A stretch of DNA of 64,000 nt, from assembly GCF_022369515.1 (NCBI RefSeq), contig NZ_CP059724.1:5084001-5148000 (forward strand), given 5' to 3'. Of this stretch, positions 35,457 to 46,000 are shown piece after piece (the stretch's first letter is position 1; every line of letters begins with the position of its first letter). The position numbers and the translations under genes were made by a program. The notes beneath the pieces were generated by a model. That model saw only the letters and a program-made list of their open reading frames with translations, was not told where the DNA came from and did not search any database. Source of the stretch: Paenibacillus sp. 19GGS1-52 (GTDB lineage: Bacteria > Bacillota > Bacilli > Paenibacillales > Paenibacillaceae).

Positions 35457-36392
35457 CTAGGTTATATTCAGTTCAAGAAACCAGCGGTATATCCCCTGGC
35501 CCTCGACGACGGCTGCTTCGTTTCGCGGAATAGCCTGCTCGAGACTGTCCATTCTGCCGGTTGCCGGTTCAAGCGCAACATGATAGTTTCCGCCATAGCC
35601 GCCATAATTGGCCCATACCGCAAGATAAGGAACCTGCTCTGCCGGAAAAGTGAACCGCAAGGCTTCACCCGTCACGGGATCACTAATCCCGGCGAATCCA
35701 TCACCAAGCTTGTCCGAGAAATAGTATTTCTCGGCGAACTTGCCCGCCGCTGGCTCTAGGGTACTCAGGTCAACCACTCCGGCAGCAGTTTGGACAAAAG
35801 GCCAGGAACGTTTGTCCTGAGAGACTCCTAGTCGTTCGCCTTCTGAATACGCTATTTCTATTTCTTTTAATTCTTTAGGCACGTGCAGTTGCATCCCTGC
35901 ATGGATCTGCAATAATGGGTGCGCTGCCCATAGAAAGGAAAAAGGGGCATTCGATGTATTCGTTACCGTATAGTCGATACGGATTGTGCCTTCCACCGTA
36001 GAGGAATACACCTTCTCCAATAAATAAGGAAATTGTACCCCTTCCACACGGCAATGCAAAGTTGCCCCTGTACAATAAGGCTCCCAGCCAAGGGACCAAA
36101 CCTCTCCATGGTCAGGAATAGCTCTGTCCTGCCAAGGCTCCTGCGGATAGGTGCAGGCATCAATACAAGGAAACATCTCATCCCAGCCACTCTCGTCCCC
36201 TGCTGCGAAGGAGGAACCATACCCTCCGTTCCCAAGCGGCTTCTCACTGCGCCATAACCATTCTCGGCCAGTCTTGCGGTTGCGCAGTGAGATCATCTTA
36301 CTGCCAAGCTCCGGAATAATGCCTATGGATATCAGTTCTGTTTCACCAATCCAAGTCGCATACCCTTCCATTTCAGCCTTGCGCCATTTCAT
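35457..36392 (-). CDS. Galactose mutarotase-like (aldose 1-epimerase fold) protein
   Basis: The 311-residue protein has the beta-sandwich pattern of aldose epimerases. GWDEMFPCIDA, DHGEVWSLGW and AAHPLLQIHAGM carry the conserved His and Asp/Glu positions expected in the sugar site. It probably interconverts sugar anomers or binds a carbohydrate; substrate unknown. It is a single gene between the B12 riboswitch and an insertion sequence. The ATG follows AGAGGGG. Confidence 0.8.
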   Translation of the reverse strand: MKWRKAEMEGYATWIGETELISIGIIPELGSKMISLRNRKTGREWLWRSEKPLGNGGYGSSFAAGDESGWDEMFPCIDACTYPQEPWQDRAIPDHGEVWSLGWEPYCTGATLHCRVEGVQFPYLLEKVYSSTVEGTIRIDYTVTNTSNAPFSFLWAAHPLLQIHAGMQLHVPKELKEIEIAYSEGERLGVSQDKRSWPFVQTAAGVVDLSTLEPAAGKFAEKYYFSDKLGDGFAGISDPVTGEALRFTFPAEQVPYLAVWANYGGYGGNYHVALEPATGRMDSLEQAIPRNEAAVVEGQGIYRWFLELNIT

Positions 36393-36507
36393 CAGGATAC
36401 CCCTCTCTCAAAAATATAGATCACTATCCCTATCATCACTATCCTTATACTAACTCCTAATACCGGATCAACCCATTGACGAAATGCGGATGATGATGGA
36501 CGATATT

Positions 36508-36580
36508 AGGATTTCAGGATCGAAAGCACCTTAGCACAGTATGCAAAAAAAGGGTTAAGCAGCTTAAACTCACTGTAATC
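36508..36580 (+). pseudogene. Decayed 3' end fragment duplicated at 38852, next to the IS
   Basis: About 72 bases match 38852-38920 at roughly 85% by eye. They cover the last codons of a G1-peptidase-like frame (ESTLAQ.AKKG) and the start of its terminator. The insertion sequence begins immediately after it. The frame is shifted by an extra A in the A run, so it is not functional. Confidence 0.6.
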
Positions 36581-38042
<1,462 letters not shown>

Positions 38043-38463
38043 GTGTACTGCCTAACCCTTTTTTTAGTTTCTTTTGTGAGGTCGTCCCCTTCGAATATCT
38101 TTAAAAATAAATCATTCCCCCCAATATATTTCTCCTTGTGATAGGGTAAATGTTTCGTGAAATCTTTCATGATTTATTCATCGTTTTAGTTTGATCTGAA
38201 ATTAGGAATTGACTTTATTTTTAATTTTAGAAACTAATGAAATTGCATCTCTTTTTCCCATAATCGCATTATAGTTTGATATCAAACCAATGGTCACCCC
38301 TTCAGTCAGAAAATTTACGTCGGAGTGATAGAAATTAAGATATGGCTTGTTATCTGGAGGATTAACCCAACCAACTGCTTAATAAGACTATTGCAAGAAG
38401 TATACGCCCGTTGCAATGCATAAGATCCCATCTCACCTTAGTTTGAAGGGATCTTTTATCGAA
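38043..38463. other. Degraded region right of the IS, no intact gene
   Basis: About 420 AT-rich bases. An open minus-strand frame at 38045-38170 begins MKDFTKHLPYHKEKYIGG and runs into the IS end; it lacks a good ribosome binding site. Just upstream is a second fragment (38202-38378). A bidirectional hairpin (AAGATCCC with GGGATCTT) lies at 38424-38456. I read the area as remains of one or two small genes cut by the insertion. Confidence 0.45.
38202..38378 (-). pseudogene. C-terminal fragment of an unrecognised small protein
   Basis: A 58-codon minus-strand frame without a start codon ends in TAA at 38202. It reads AVGWVNPPDNKPYLNFYHSD and continues with a protein-like mix including VTIGLISNYNAI. 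An upstream stop interrupts the frame. I do not recognise the family. The codon pattern and composition look like a former gene rather than chance. Confidence 0.4.
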
Positions 38464-38655
38464 TTATTGATTAGAATTATCATCAAATTTAGGTACGGTA
38501 ACTTTAGATTCCCCCTTTTCATCCGGCTCCCATACCCCATTTTTTTAAAATTCATGGCTTGCAGAATAGTCATCTCCCGCTGAAGTTGAATCAATAATTC
38601 AGATTTTTTCAATCGACACCCCGTAGTAACTGGCAAGCAATTTCTGAATGTCCAT
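38464..38655 (-). pseudogene. Small gene broken at two A runs
   Basis: Three minus-strand frames join into one sensible product if two A runs each differ by one base. MDIQKLLASYYGVSIEK is followed by SELLIQLQREMTILQAMNF, then by NGVWEPDEKGESKVTVPKFD and DNSNQ-stop. The breaks are at GAAAAAATC and TTTTAAAAAAATGGG. The whole would be about 62 residues, of unknown function. It is either decayed or affected by homopolymer miscalls. Confidence 0.45.
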
Positions 38656-38657
38656 TT

Positions 38658-38900
38658 TTGTTAGTGAATCCTTTGAGCCAGAAGAACATCCACACAAAAA
38701 ATTGGTTTCAAGTCAATCCCGGAGACCAAATGTATTCCTCTGTCTCCTATGATGTCGATACAAGTAAATGGAACTTACTTATCCAAGATACAACTTCTGG
38801 AGATTACTATGCCACTCAATATACTTACAGCCCAGCAGCCAGTGCAGATTATGATTTCAGTATTGAAAGCACCTTAGCACAGAATGCAAAAAAGGGATAA
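38658..38900 (+). pseudogene. C-terminal remnant of a G1/A4 (eqolisin-like) peptidase
   Basis: About 80 codons end in TAA at 38898-38900. The part from FQVNPGDQMYSSVSYDVDTS through WNLLIQDTTSGDYYATQ resembles the C-terminal beta-sheet of G1-family glutamic peptidases found in Paenibacillus. The catalytic N-terminal part and any signal peptide are absent, and no ribosome binding site precedes it. A partial duplicate of its 3' end lies at 36508-36580. Confidence 0.5.
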
Positions 38901-38930
38901 GCAGCTCAAACTCACCGCTTACCCCTTTTC
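38886..38930. terminator. Bidirectional terminator between the remnant and the exonuclease gene
   Basis: GGGATAAGC (38894-38902) pairs with GCTTACCCC (38917-38925), with TTTT on the plus strand and TTTTTT on the minus strand. It probably ends the exonuclease transcript. Confidence 0.7.
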
Positions 38931-38953
38931 ATATACCTTATCCAATCAGAGAA

Positions 38954-39880
38954 TTAACCCAGATCCCCCAGCTCAATCTGGACAATTCCCCGTTCATCCT
39001 TTACTCCGGCAATCAGATGCATCAGGCTGCCGAACTCCAGCTCCTCGAACTTACGCGCAGCCTTTTCCCGCTGCAACTCCCACAGACATTCAGCCAGCGT
39101 ACAGGCAATGGGCACATCGCAGCGAATCTGGGCCAGATCCCGCGATAAATGCAGCATCTCAAGGTCGGCTTCGATCTTGGCCCGCACGCCCTTAGGCAGC
39201 AGGTGCAGGTTCTCGATTACCCCCTCAACTGTGCCGTATTCAGTCAGCAGTTTCAGTGCAGTCTTCTCCCCAATCCCCTTTACACCAGGATAATTGTCGC
39301 TTGTATCACCCATGAAACCCTTTAGGTCGATGACTTGCAGAGGAGTTAGTCCTTTGTCTTCTAGCAGCTCGGCAAGATCATACACTTTATAGTTCGAACG
39401 GCCTTTTTTCATAATAACTACCTTCACGCTATCATTCACCAGCTGCAGCATATCATGGTCTCCAGTCAGAACGTAGACCTCAGACTCCTCACTAAAATAA
39501 GAAGCCAAGGTACCGATGCAGTCATCTGCTTCAAAGCCTACGAGGCCAATGTTCGGCACACCCAGCCCAGTTACGACCTCTTTGACCAGCTCAAATTGTG
39601 GAATCAGCTCCAGAGGTGCCTCGATCCGATTCGATTTATAACCTGAATATTTCTCCGTCCGAAATGTCCCCTTGCCCATATCCCAGCAGCATACGACATG
39701 TGAAGGCTCAAAGGTGCTGACCGCATCGAAAAAATACTGTAAAAAACCGTATACCGCATTCGTCGGCAATCCGGCTTTCGTCTTGCGAATATATCCTCCA
39801 TAAGAGGTCGCATAAAAAGCCCGGAACAGCAACGCCATTCCATCTACCAGCATTACCCGGCCCGTTGTTTCTGCGCTCAT
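38954..39880 (-). CDS. 5'-3' exonuclease (PolA N-terminal-like, H3TH)
   Basis: The 308-residue stand-alone FEN-type nuclease has acidic metal ligands in MLVDGMALLFRAFYA, CCWDMGKGTFR, GFEADDCIGTLA, YVLTGDHDMLQL and FMGDTSDNYPGVKGIG. A helix-three-turn-helix region follows (GIGEKTALKLL). Such proteins (YpcP-like in Bacillus) remove RNA primers or flaps beside the PolA exonuclease. The ATG follows AAAGGAGAGG. A terminator lies downstream. Confidence 0.93.
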   Translation of the reverse strand: MSAETTGRVMLVDGMALLFRAFYATSYGGYIRKTKAGLPTNAVYGFLQYFFDAVSTFEPSHVVCCWDMGKGTFRTEKYSGYKSNRIEAPLELIPQFELVKEVVTGLGVPNIGLVGFEADDCIGTLASYFSEESEVYVLTGDHDMLQLVNDSVKVVIMKKGRSNYKVYDLAELLEDKGLTPLQVIDLKGFMGDTSDNYPGVKGIGEKTALKLLTEYGTVEGVIENLHLLPKGVRAKIEADLEMLHLSRDLAQIRCDVPIACTLAECLWELQREKAARKFEELEFGSLMHLIAGVKDERGIVQIELGDLG

Positions 39881-39965
39881 GTGTAACCTCTCCTTTTATA
39901 AGCTTGTTATATAAACTGAACTTAAAATTTTCCTGAATCGGCTTTAATCGTAACTGCGGTAAATG

Positions 39966-40069
39966 TTTGGACTTCCGGCCGCTGTTGTCTCCTGATTTCT
40001 TGATTTATTCCGCTTTTGCGGATGAAATCAGGAGACAAAGGCGGTCGCTATCGCTCCTACAGTTCCAAA
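39966..40069. repeat. Covarying nested-hairpin element, copy B
   Basis: Outer arms TTTGGA (39966-39971) and TCCAAA (40064-40069) pair. The inner arms form a perfect 14-bp stem (39986-39999 with 40024-40037), and a CCGC-TTTT-GCGG mini-hairpin (40010-40021) caps it. The fixed words CCGCTGTTG before and CAAAGGCGG after the stem are shared with copy A at 2692. It lies upstream of the exonuclease gene and downstream of the ArsC-like gene. Confidence 0.7.
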
Positions 40070-40119
40070 ATTCCCCTCCGTTACTTTTGCCTTTTACTAA
40101 GTTTTCTAGTTCAACTTAT

Positions 40120-40491
40120 CTAGTGTCTGGCGTTAGTCCAGGCGTCCGCATATTGCTCTTCCTTGAATCCAACTGTAACCTTGCTTCCATCGCTGACGAT
40201 AGGACGTTTGATCAGCATCCCGTTAGCCGCCAGCAGCTCCAGCTGCTCTTGCTCACTAAGCTGTGCCAGCTTATCCTTCAGCCCTTGTGCTTTATAAACC
40301 TCACCGCTTGTATTAAAAAACTTCTTCAATCCCAAGCCACTGTTCGCCACCAGCTCACGCAGCTCCTCCACCGTCGGCGGCTGCTCTGCGATATGCTGAA
40401 GCTCCAGTTCATGCCCTTGGCCTTGCAGCCATTTCACTGCACTGCGGCAGGTGCTGCATTTGGGGTATTGATATACTTTTAAATGGCTCAT
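40120..40491 (-). CDS. ArsC/Spx-family thioredoxin-fold protein
   Basis: The 123-residue protein has a CX2C redox pair at Cys12 and Cys15 (YPKCSTCRSAVKWL), the FFNTSGEVYKAQGLKDKL segment and the conserved Arg-Pro of the fold (LIKRPIV). It matches the YusI/YffB-type arsenate reductase-like group more than transcriptional Spx, but sequence alone does not settle whether it reduces arsenate. Covarying hairpin elements lie on both sides. The ATG follows GGAGGGAG. Confidence 0.85.
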   Translation of the reverse strand: MSHLKVYQYPKCSTCRSAVKWLQGQGHELELQHIAEQPPTVEELRELVANSGLGLKKFFNTSGEVYKAQGLKDKLAQLSEQEQLELLAANGMLIKRPIVSDGSKVTVGFKEEQYADAWTNARH

Positions 40492-40529
40492 GGTGTGCTC
40501 CCTCCGATTGGTGGTGAGTGTCGCTGCGC

Positions 40530-40688
40530 TGGCGAATTATTCTTCCGATCGCTGTTATCCTCGGATTTCCTGATTTTAATCCGCTCCTCGCGGTTGAAAT
40601 CCGAGGAATAGCTTATGCTTTCGATGCGAGCTTTCCTACGGAAAGCTTTCGGGCGAGCGCTAACGCTTCTCCAGAACAATTTCGCCCA
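40530..40688. repeat. Covarying nested-hairpin element, copy C
   Basis: The inner arms form a 12-bp stem, TCCTCGGATTTC (40558-40569) with GAAATCCGAGGA (40596-40607), capped by CCGC-TCCTC-GCGG. The left flank TTCCGATCGCTGTTATC parallels TTCCGGCCGCTGTTGTC of copy B. Outer ends TGGCGAATTATTCT and AGAACAATTTCGCCCA can pair imperfectly. An extra GAAAGCTTTC-type hairpin lies in the right half. Confidence 0.6.
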
Positions 40689-40713
40689 CTCCGCTTTACA
40701 TCACCACAAATAT

Positions 40714-41703
40714 CTAATCACAATTCGCAGCTGTCTCATGCTGCAACTGCGCCTCCAATGACGTCATGTCGGACGGCAATGGGGCTTCGAAGGTCATTTC
40801 CTGCAGCAGTATCGGATGCCGGAAGGTCAGCCGCACGGCATGCAGCGCCTGGCGCGGCATCGCTGCGTCGAGCGCTGCCACCGCCTCCAGCCGCTCAGCC
40901 TGGGCGGCGGAGAGTTCCGGCATGCCGTAGAGCTCGTGACGGTACATACCGTCACCGATTAAGGGGCAGCCGATAGAGGTCATATGCACCCGAATCTGGT
41001 GGGTGCGCCCGCTCTCCAGCTTCAGCTCCACGCTGGAGCCGCTGGGGTAAACCGCTTTGACCTCGTACCGGGTCAAGGAAGGATAACCGTCGGGAGTTAC
41101 GATGCGACGGTGCGGCTCGGCCGGATCACGGTCGATCGGACCGTCGATATCACCGTACGGCACAGCCGGCGTGCCGTGGACAAACGCAGCGTAGCGTTTG
41201 TCCACGGTTCCAGCAATCATCTGCTCGGAAATATGCTGATGACTGTAGGGGTTCTTCGCGATCACAAGCACACCGGAAGTTTCCTGATCGAGCCGGTGAA
41301 CCGGACGGAAGCGAAAGCGCTCGTTCTTTTGCGCCCAATAATAGACGATTCCATTCGCCAGTGTATCTGTATAATGTCCATGCGTCGGATGCACAATGAT
41401 GCCTGCTGCCTTGTTGACAATAAGCAGGTGTTCATCCTCGTAGAGAATATCAAATGGAATCGGCTGCGGCAAAATATCCTCAGACGTCTCCGTCGCCATC
41501 CGAATCTGTACCGAATCTCCTGCCCGCACACGAACGCTAATATAGACACGTTCCCCGTTCAGCGCGATGCCCTGCTCGGTCAGCTTGATTCGGGAGAGCA
41601 GCTTGCGCGATACATCCATCCGCTTCTGCAGGATGGTCTTGAGCAGCATACCGTCCTCAGCTGGCGGTACTATATAGGTAATGGGGGAATAATAGCTGGT
41701 CAT
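40714..41703 (-). CDS. RluA-family pseudouridine synthase
   Basis: I start at the ATG at 41703, one base after the pduO stop, giving 329 residues. The N-terminus holds an S4-like RNA-binding region (DVSRKLLSRIKLTEQGIAL). The catalytic domain has VHRLDQETSGVLVIAK, whose Asp in HRLDQ is the active-site residue, and LESGRTHQIRVHMTSIG. It should convert specific uridines in rRNA or tRNA; the target position is not clear. It is the last gene of a lipoprotein-pduO-rlu transcript. Confidence 0.92.
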   Translation of the reverse strand: MTSYYSPITYIVPPAEDGMLLKTILQKRMDVSRKLLSRIKLTEQGIALNGERVYISVRVRAGDSVQIRMATETSEDILPQPIPFDILYEDEHLLIVNKAAGIIVHPTHGHYTDTLANGIVYYWAQKNERFRFRPVHRLDQETSGVLVIAKNPYSHQHISEQMIAGTVDKRYAAFVHGTPAVPYGDIDGPIDRDPAEPHRRIVTPDGYPSLTRYEVKAVYPSGSSVELKLESGRTHQIRVHMTSIGCPLIGDGMYRHELYGMPELSAAQAERLEAVAALDAAMPRQALHAVRLTFRHPILLQEMTFEAPLPSDMTSLEAQLQHETAANCD

Positions 41704-41704
41704 G

Positions 41705-42271
41705 TTAGTTACGGAATACCTTTTTACTGCGGACATATTCTACATCAGCAATTCCTGACCGTGTATTTGCCGTCCGAGCCAATGCAAAGAAGTAGTCCGA
41801 CAGCCGATTCAGATAAATAACCGCCTGCGGGTTAATATCCGCACTTCGTCCCAGCGTAACAGCCCGCCGTTCGGCCCGTCGGCAGACAGTACGACATACG
41901 TGAACTACCGACGAGAGTTCGCTGCCTCCTGGCAGGATAAAGCGTTCCAGCTGTGGATTCTCTGCTTGCAGGGTATCAATCCAGCCTTCCAGCCGCTCAG
42001 CCATCTCGCTTTTTACCTTATATTTCCCCTCACTGAGCTTTACAAAAGCCAGATCGGAACCACAATCGAACAGCTCGTGTTGAATCTCCAGCAGTTGCTC
42101 GCGCACATCCGCGAATTTCTCATCTGCCATTAGACTGCGGGCCTGCCCAACAAAACAGTTCAGTTCATCTATGGTTCCATAGGCTTCCACGCGGACATCA
42201 TCCTTGCCCACACGGCCACCGATAACTGAAGTTTCTCCTTGATCCCCCGTACGAGTATAGATCGCCATCAT
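41705..42271 (-). CDS. pduO: Cob(I)alamin adenosyltransferase, PduO type
   Basis: The 188-residue protein has the YTRTGDQGETSVIGGRV ATP-binding N-terminus, a conserved FILPGGSELSSVVHVCRTVCRRAER motif region and the YLNRLSDYFFALAR signature. It transfers the adenosyl group of ATP to cob(I)alamin, giving coenzyme B12. It complements the cbi cluster 6.5 kb away. The start is MM after AAAGGAGG, so the ATG at 42268 is an alternative. Confidence 0.94.
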   Translation of the reverse strand: MMAIYTRTGDQGETSVIGGRVGKDDVRVEAYGTIDELNCFVGQARSLMADEKFADVREQLLEIQHELFDCGSDLAFVKLSEGKYKVKSEMAERLEGWIDTLQAENPQLERFILPGGSELSSVVHVCRTVCRRAERRAVTLGRSADINPQAVIYLNRLSDYFFALARTANTRSGIADVEYVRSKKVFRN

Positions 42272-42282
42272 TTATTCCTCCT

Positions 42283-42840
42283 TTATTCCATCATCGCCTT
42301 AATCGCAGCAATGCTCTTATCCACACTATCCGCAGAAACAGCAAGCGTCACGAACACATCGTCGGGTGCAAATCCGGCATCCTTAAACATTTTTAGCTTC
42401 GACAAGGGAATCGCAAATAAATGTTTCTCCTGAACAAGCTCTTCTTCCTCACCACGTATGACTCCGCCTTCGAACACACCTTCCGGATAATCCTCAGCCT
42501 TGAAATAGTCATCTAGCGGCAGATTGGCGCCATTCTTGCCGTAATTCTCCACATCCGCTTTAGACAAAATGACAAGGTCATTCATCCCTGCCGCATATTC
42601 AACCATCAGCTTTTGGATATTATAGATAGGCGACGAATTGAACTCTACCTTCGTCTCTTCACCCAGCTTATCCTGCAGCTTGTCCTTTACAGTCTCTTGA
42701 AATTTGCTGTCCGGAGTCAACCCATTAGGCATCATGAAGATTGTCACCGAATTCTTACTGTCGTCCCCGCCACAACCCGAAATTAAGGTCATCATTACCA
42801 GCAGCGCTACGACAATACTACCCTTCCACTTTCCACTCAA
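42283..42840 (-). CDS. Lipoprotein of unknown function
   Basis: A TTG at 42840, close behind AGGGGGAAG, gives 185 residues with a signal peptide and lipobox LISGC (Cys23). An ATG at 42861 is possible but has no good site. The mature part has KDKLQDKLGEETKVEFNSSP, a stretch of acidic residues and a C-terminal VFVTLAVSADSVDKSIAAIK. I do not recognise the family. It is 11 bases from pduO and so shares its transcript. Confidence 0.75.
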   Translation of the reverse strand: MSGKWKGSIVVALLVMMTLISGCGGDDSKNSVTIFMMPNGLTPDSKFQETVKDKLQDKLGEETKVEFNSSPIYNIQKLMVEYAAGMNDLVILSKADVENYGKNGANLPLDDYFKAEDYPEGVFEGGVIRGEEEELVQEKHLFAIPLSKLKMFKDAGFAPDDVFVTLAVSADSVDKSIAAIKAMME

Positions 42841-42940
42841 CGTACTTCCCCCTCGGTGCATGAAATCGCATAATAATAGTTTAAGCTTTCTAGTATAAAG
42901 AAGGCAAATTAAGTGTGAGTCTAATATGTTCCAGTTGCAC

Positions 42941-42991
42941 AAAAAAAGGTATTCCAATGCCCCAGAAGAAGGACAAACGGAATACCTTTTT
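42941..42991. terminator. Bidirectional terminator
   Basis: AAAAAGGTATTCC and GGAATACCTTTTT pair perfectly around a loop of about 24 bases. On the minus strand it ends the nucleotidase gene at 43007. Confidence 0.85.
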
Positions 42992-43006
42992 AGCGTTACT
43001 AGAGAG

Positions 43007-46000
43007 TTAAGATGCTTGTTGCTGCAGCATGCGGTAGATAATGACCGCCGCTTGGGCACGGTTAGCTATGCCCTTCGGCAGGAATTTCTCCGAGCCTACA
43101 CCATTGATAATTCCCAAATGGGTCAGCTGGGCAATAGATTCCTGCGCATAGGAGGCAATTTGAGACTTGTCCGCAAATTGCTTGAGTGCAGCATTGTTGT
43201 CAATCGGCTGCAGCTGTTCTTTCAAAGCGTTGGCGACCATAATCGCCATTTCTTCACGGGTAATTTCACGACCCGGTTCAAATTTCCCATTCCCGGAGCC
43301 TTTTACAAGGCCGGCATTCACCGCCATGGTGATAGTGTCTGTGTACCAGACATTTTGTTTGACATCCGTGAATGTAGTAGCCGCTCCAGAATTACTCAGA
43401 TTCAGAGCGCGAACCAGCATGGTGACGAATTCCGCACGGGATACGTTTTTGACAGGTGCGAAGGTATTTCCATCCAAACCTTTTATGATCCCTTTTGCTG
43501 CCAGGGAATCAATAGCATCCTGAGCCCAGGCCACTTTACCCAGATCCTTAAATCCGGACTCTGGAGCTGCAGTAGGTGTTGGGGCTGGAGTAGCCGATGC
43601 TGTTACAGCAGTTGCGCTAGGTGTTGCCGTCGGACTAGGTTTTGGTGTTGCTGTTGGCAATGTTCCCGAAGGCGGGTTCGTTGCCGGAGTCGGATTGTTC
43701 ACAATTCGCCCTTCAATGGCGGCTGTGATGGCTCCACTCTTGAATGTCTTCACGATGTAATCATAGAACACATCTAGATCAATAGGTCCCGCTAAAGATG
43801 CACTGGCTTGGGTCAGAATAGTGTAATTATCCCCACCTGCTGCCATGAAATTGTTGACCACAGCTGTATAGTTCTGGGTTGGATTAATTGGCGTTCCGTT
43901 TGCCGTCGTTAGGCTGGATATGCGCTCTGCTACCGGAAGGTACATGTTGGCCGTGTATTTCAGACCGGAAATCTGTAAAGTTTTGATGTCATAAGTTCCG
44001 TCGGGTTTCAGAAACCATTGCTGTTGAAGCAAGGTTTTGATTTGCGCTCCAGTCAGTGTCAACTTCACGAGCGTATTGCCAAACGGCTGGATTTTAGCCA
44101 GATCGCCGAAGGTGACATTCCCTAACGGAAGATCGGCGCGAATGCCGCCCGGATTCATGAAGGAGAAGTCCGCAGCGCCTTTACCGTCGCCGAAATCTGC
44201 ACCGCGCATAGCATCCGCGATCAGATTGCCCAAGGCAGCCTCTTTAATGTATACATCTGTCCGGGTAACGGTTCCGTCAGTTGTACCTACAGGCTTAGTC
44301 AGTTCCGGATGCTTATTTAAGTAGTAGTTAACAAGAGCAGCCGATTCTGCATCCGGTGTAATCCCATCTTGTACAGTGGGGGTCACCACAGCAGACTTGC
44401 TCAATACATCGCCCGTTGTATGACTAATCACTAGCTTGATATCCTCAAATGCCATTCCATAGGAGTAGGCTTGAACAATCAGCTTGCCGTTTACAAGGCC
44501 GTTGGCCAACGCATGGTTGTCACCAGCTACAATAACATCTACCGGGGAGTTCGCTGGAAGCGCCTTAGCCAGATCGGCTGCTTCGCCTGTTGTCACATCA
44601 GCTTTAGTCGTTGCCGGATCATGTGCAAGCACAATGATTGTTTCAACGCCTTTACCCTGAAGCTCCAAGGCATACTTCTCAACAGCCTGAACTTCTTCCT
44701 CAGGAGTCAGGAAGCGTACACCCGCCGTACCGGCAGGGGAAACCTTGCTTGGTGTAGCTTTGGTAACAAGACCAATAAATCCGATCTTTACGCCGCCTAT
44801 TTCCTTGATGACATAAGGGTTGATAATCGGCTTGTCCGTAGTGCTGTTTACAGCATTGGCGTTGATGTAATCAAAATCTGCACCCTTATGAGTTATATCT
44901 TTATTCTTAGGGTCAACTCCACCGTATAGCTGTGTCTTAAGCGCATCCACGCCTTGGTCAAACTCATGGTTGCCCAAGGAACCAATGTCAAATTTCATCA
45001 TGTTCATCCATTCATGCGTCGGTTCATCACGCTCAAGTGACGATACAGGAGCTGATGCGCCTACGGAATCACCGTTATGGAACAGCAGTGAATTGGTATA
45101 TTTCGCACGTGCGTCTTTAAGGTAGGTCGCGAGAATCGGAACTGTACCTACATTCTTGTTGTTTAGAATAGAAGTCGTATCCAGTTGGCCATGAAGATCG
45201 TTGATGCCCAGAAGATGCACCTCAACATCCTGAGTAGGAGCCGATTCTTGCGGACGCAGATTCAGTTTGTAGATCCCGAAGCCCTGAGTATTTGACTCGC
45301 CGGTATCGGTAATATTCGTTGGCAGAACCTTAGCTGCCTCAGGTGATGATGTGAATGTTACATTAACATTACCCTTAATTGGAGCGAGAGACCAGTTGCC
45401 ATCAGCAGTCGGATCAATGGTTCCGGCTTCGCTGATATAGTCCATCAGAACCTGACGGTTTTCTTGAAGGGAATCAATCACCATCTCGGAGCCTTTAACG
45501 CCTGGGAAGTTGCCGCCGCCGCTAGCGCGGTAGTTGTTCGTGACGACGATAAAGTCCTGATTCAAATCCAGAGGCTGATTATTGTATGTCACTTCAGTAA
45601 CGCGGCTCGATGAAGAATCATTAATCGTGCCATCAGGCTTGTACTTCGCATTTTTTGTCACATCTATTTTATACTGGATGCCGTCGATCACATCGAAGTT
45701 GTACACGGCAAATGCCGGGTTCAACAGGGCTTGCGGAGTGGAGATTGCTGGCTTGATACGATTAAAAGCACCCGCACTCATTTCCAGCCATTCTTTTACG
45801 ACAGAGCCTTTAATCTTGATGGCTTTCAGCGTATTGTCGTAAAGATACAAGTCACTTGCGCTACGAATCGTCAGCTCCCCAGCAGCAATATTTGTATACT
45901 CGGAAGGGCCGTTGCGACCTGCCTTGAAGGGGGCACCCACGCTGAGAATCGCCAGATCCTTGTATTGCGGAAGATTGGCATCAATGTAATTCTGCACGTA

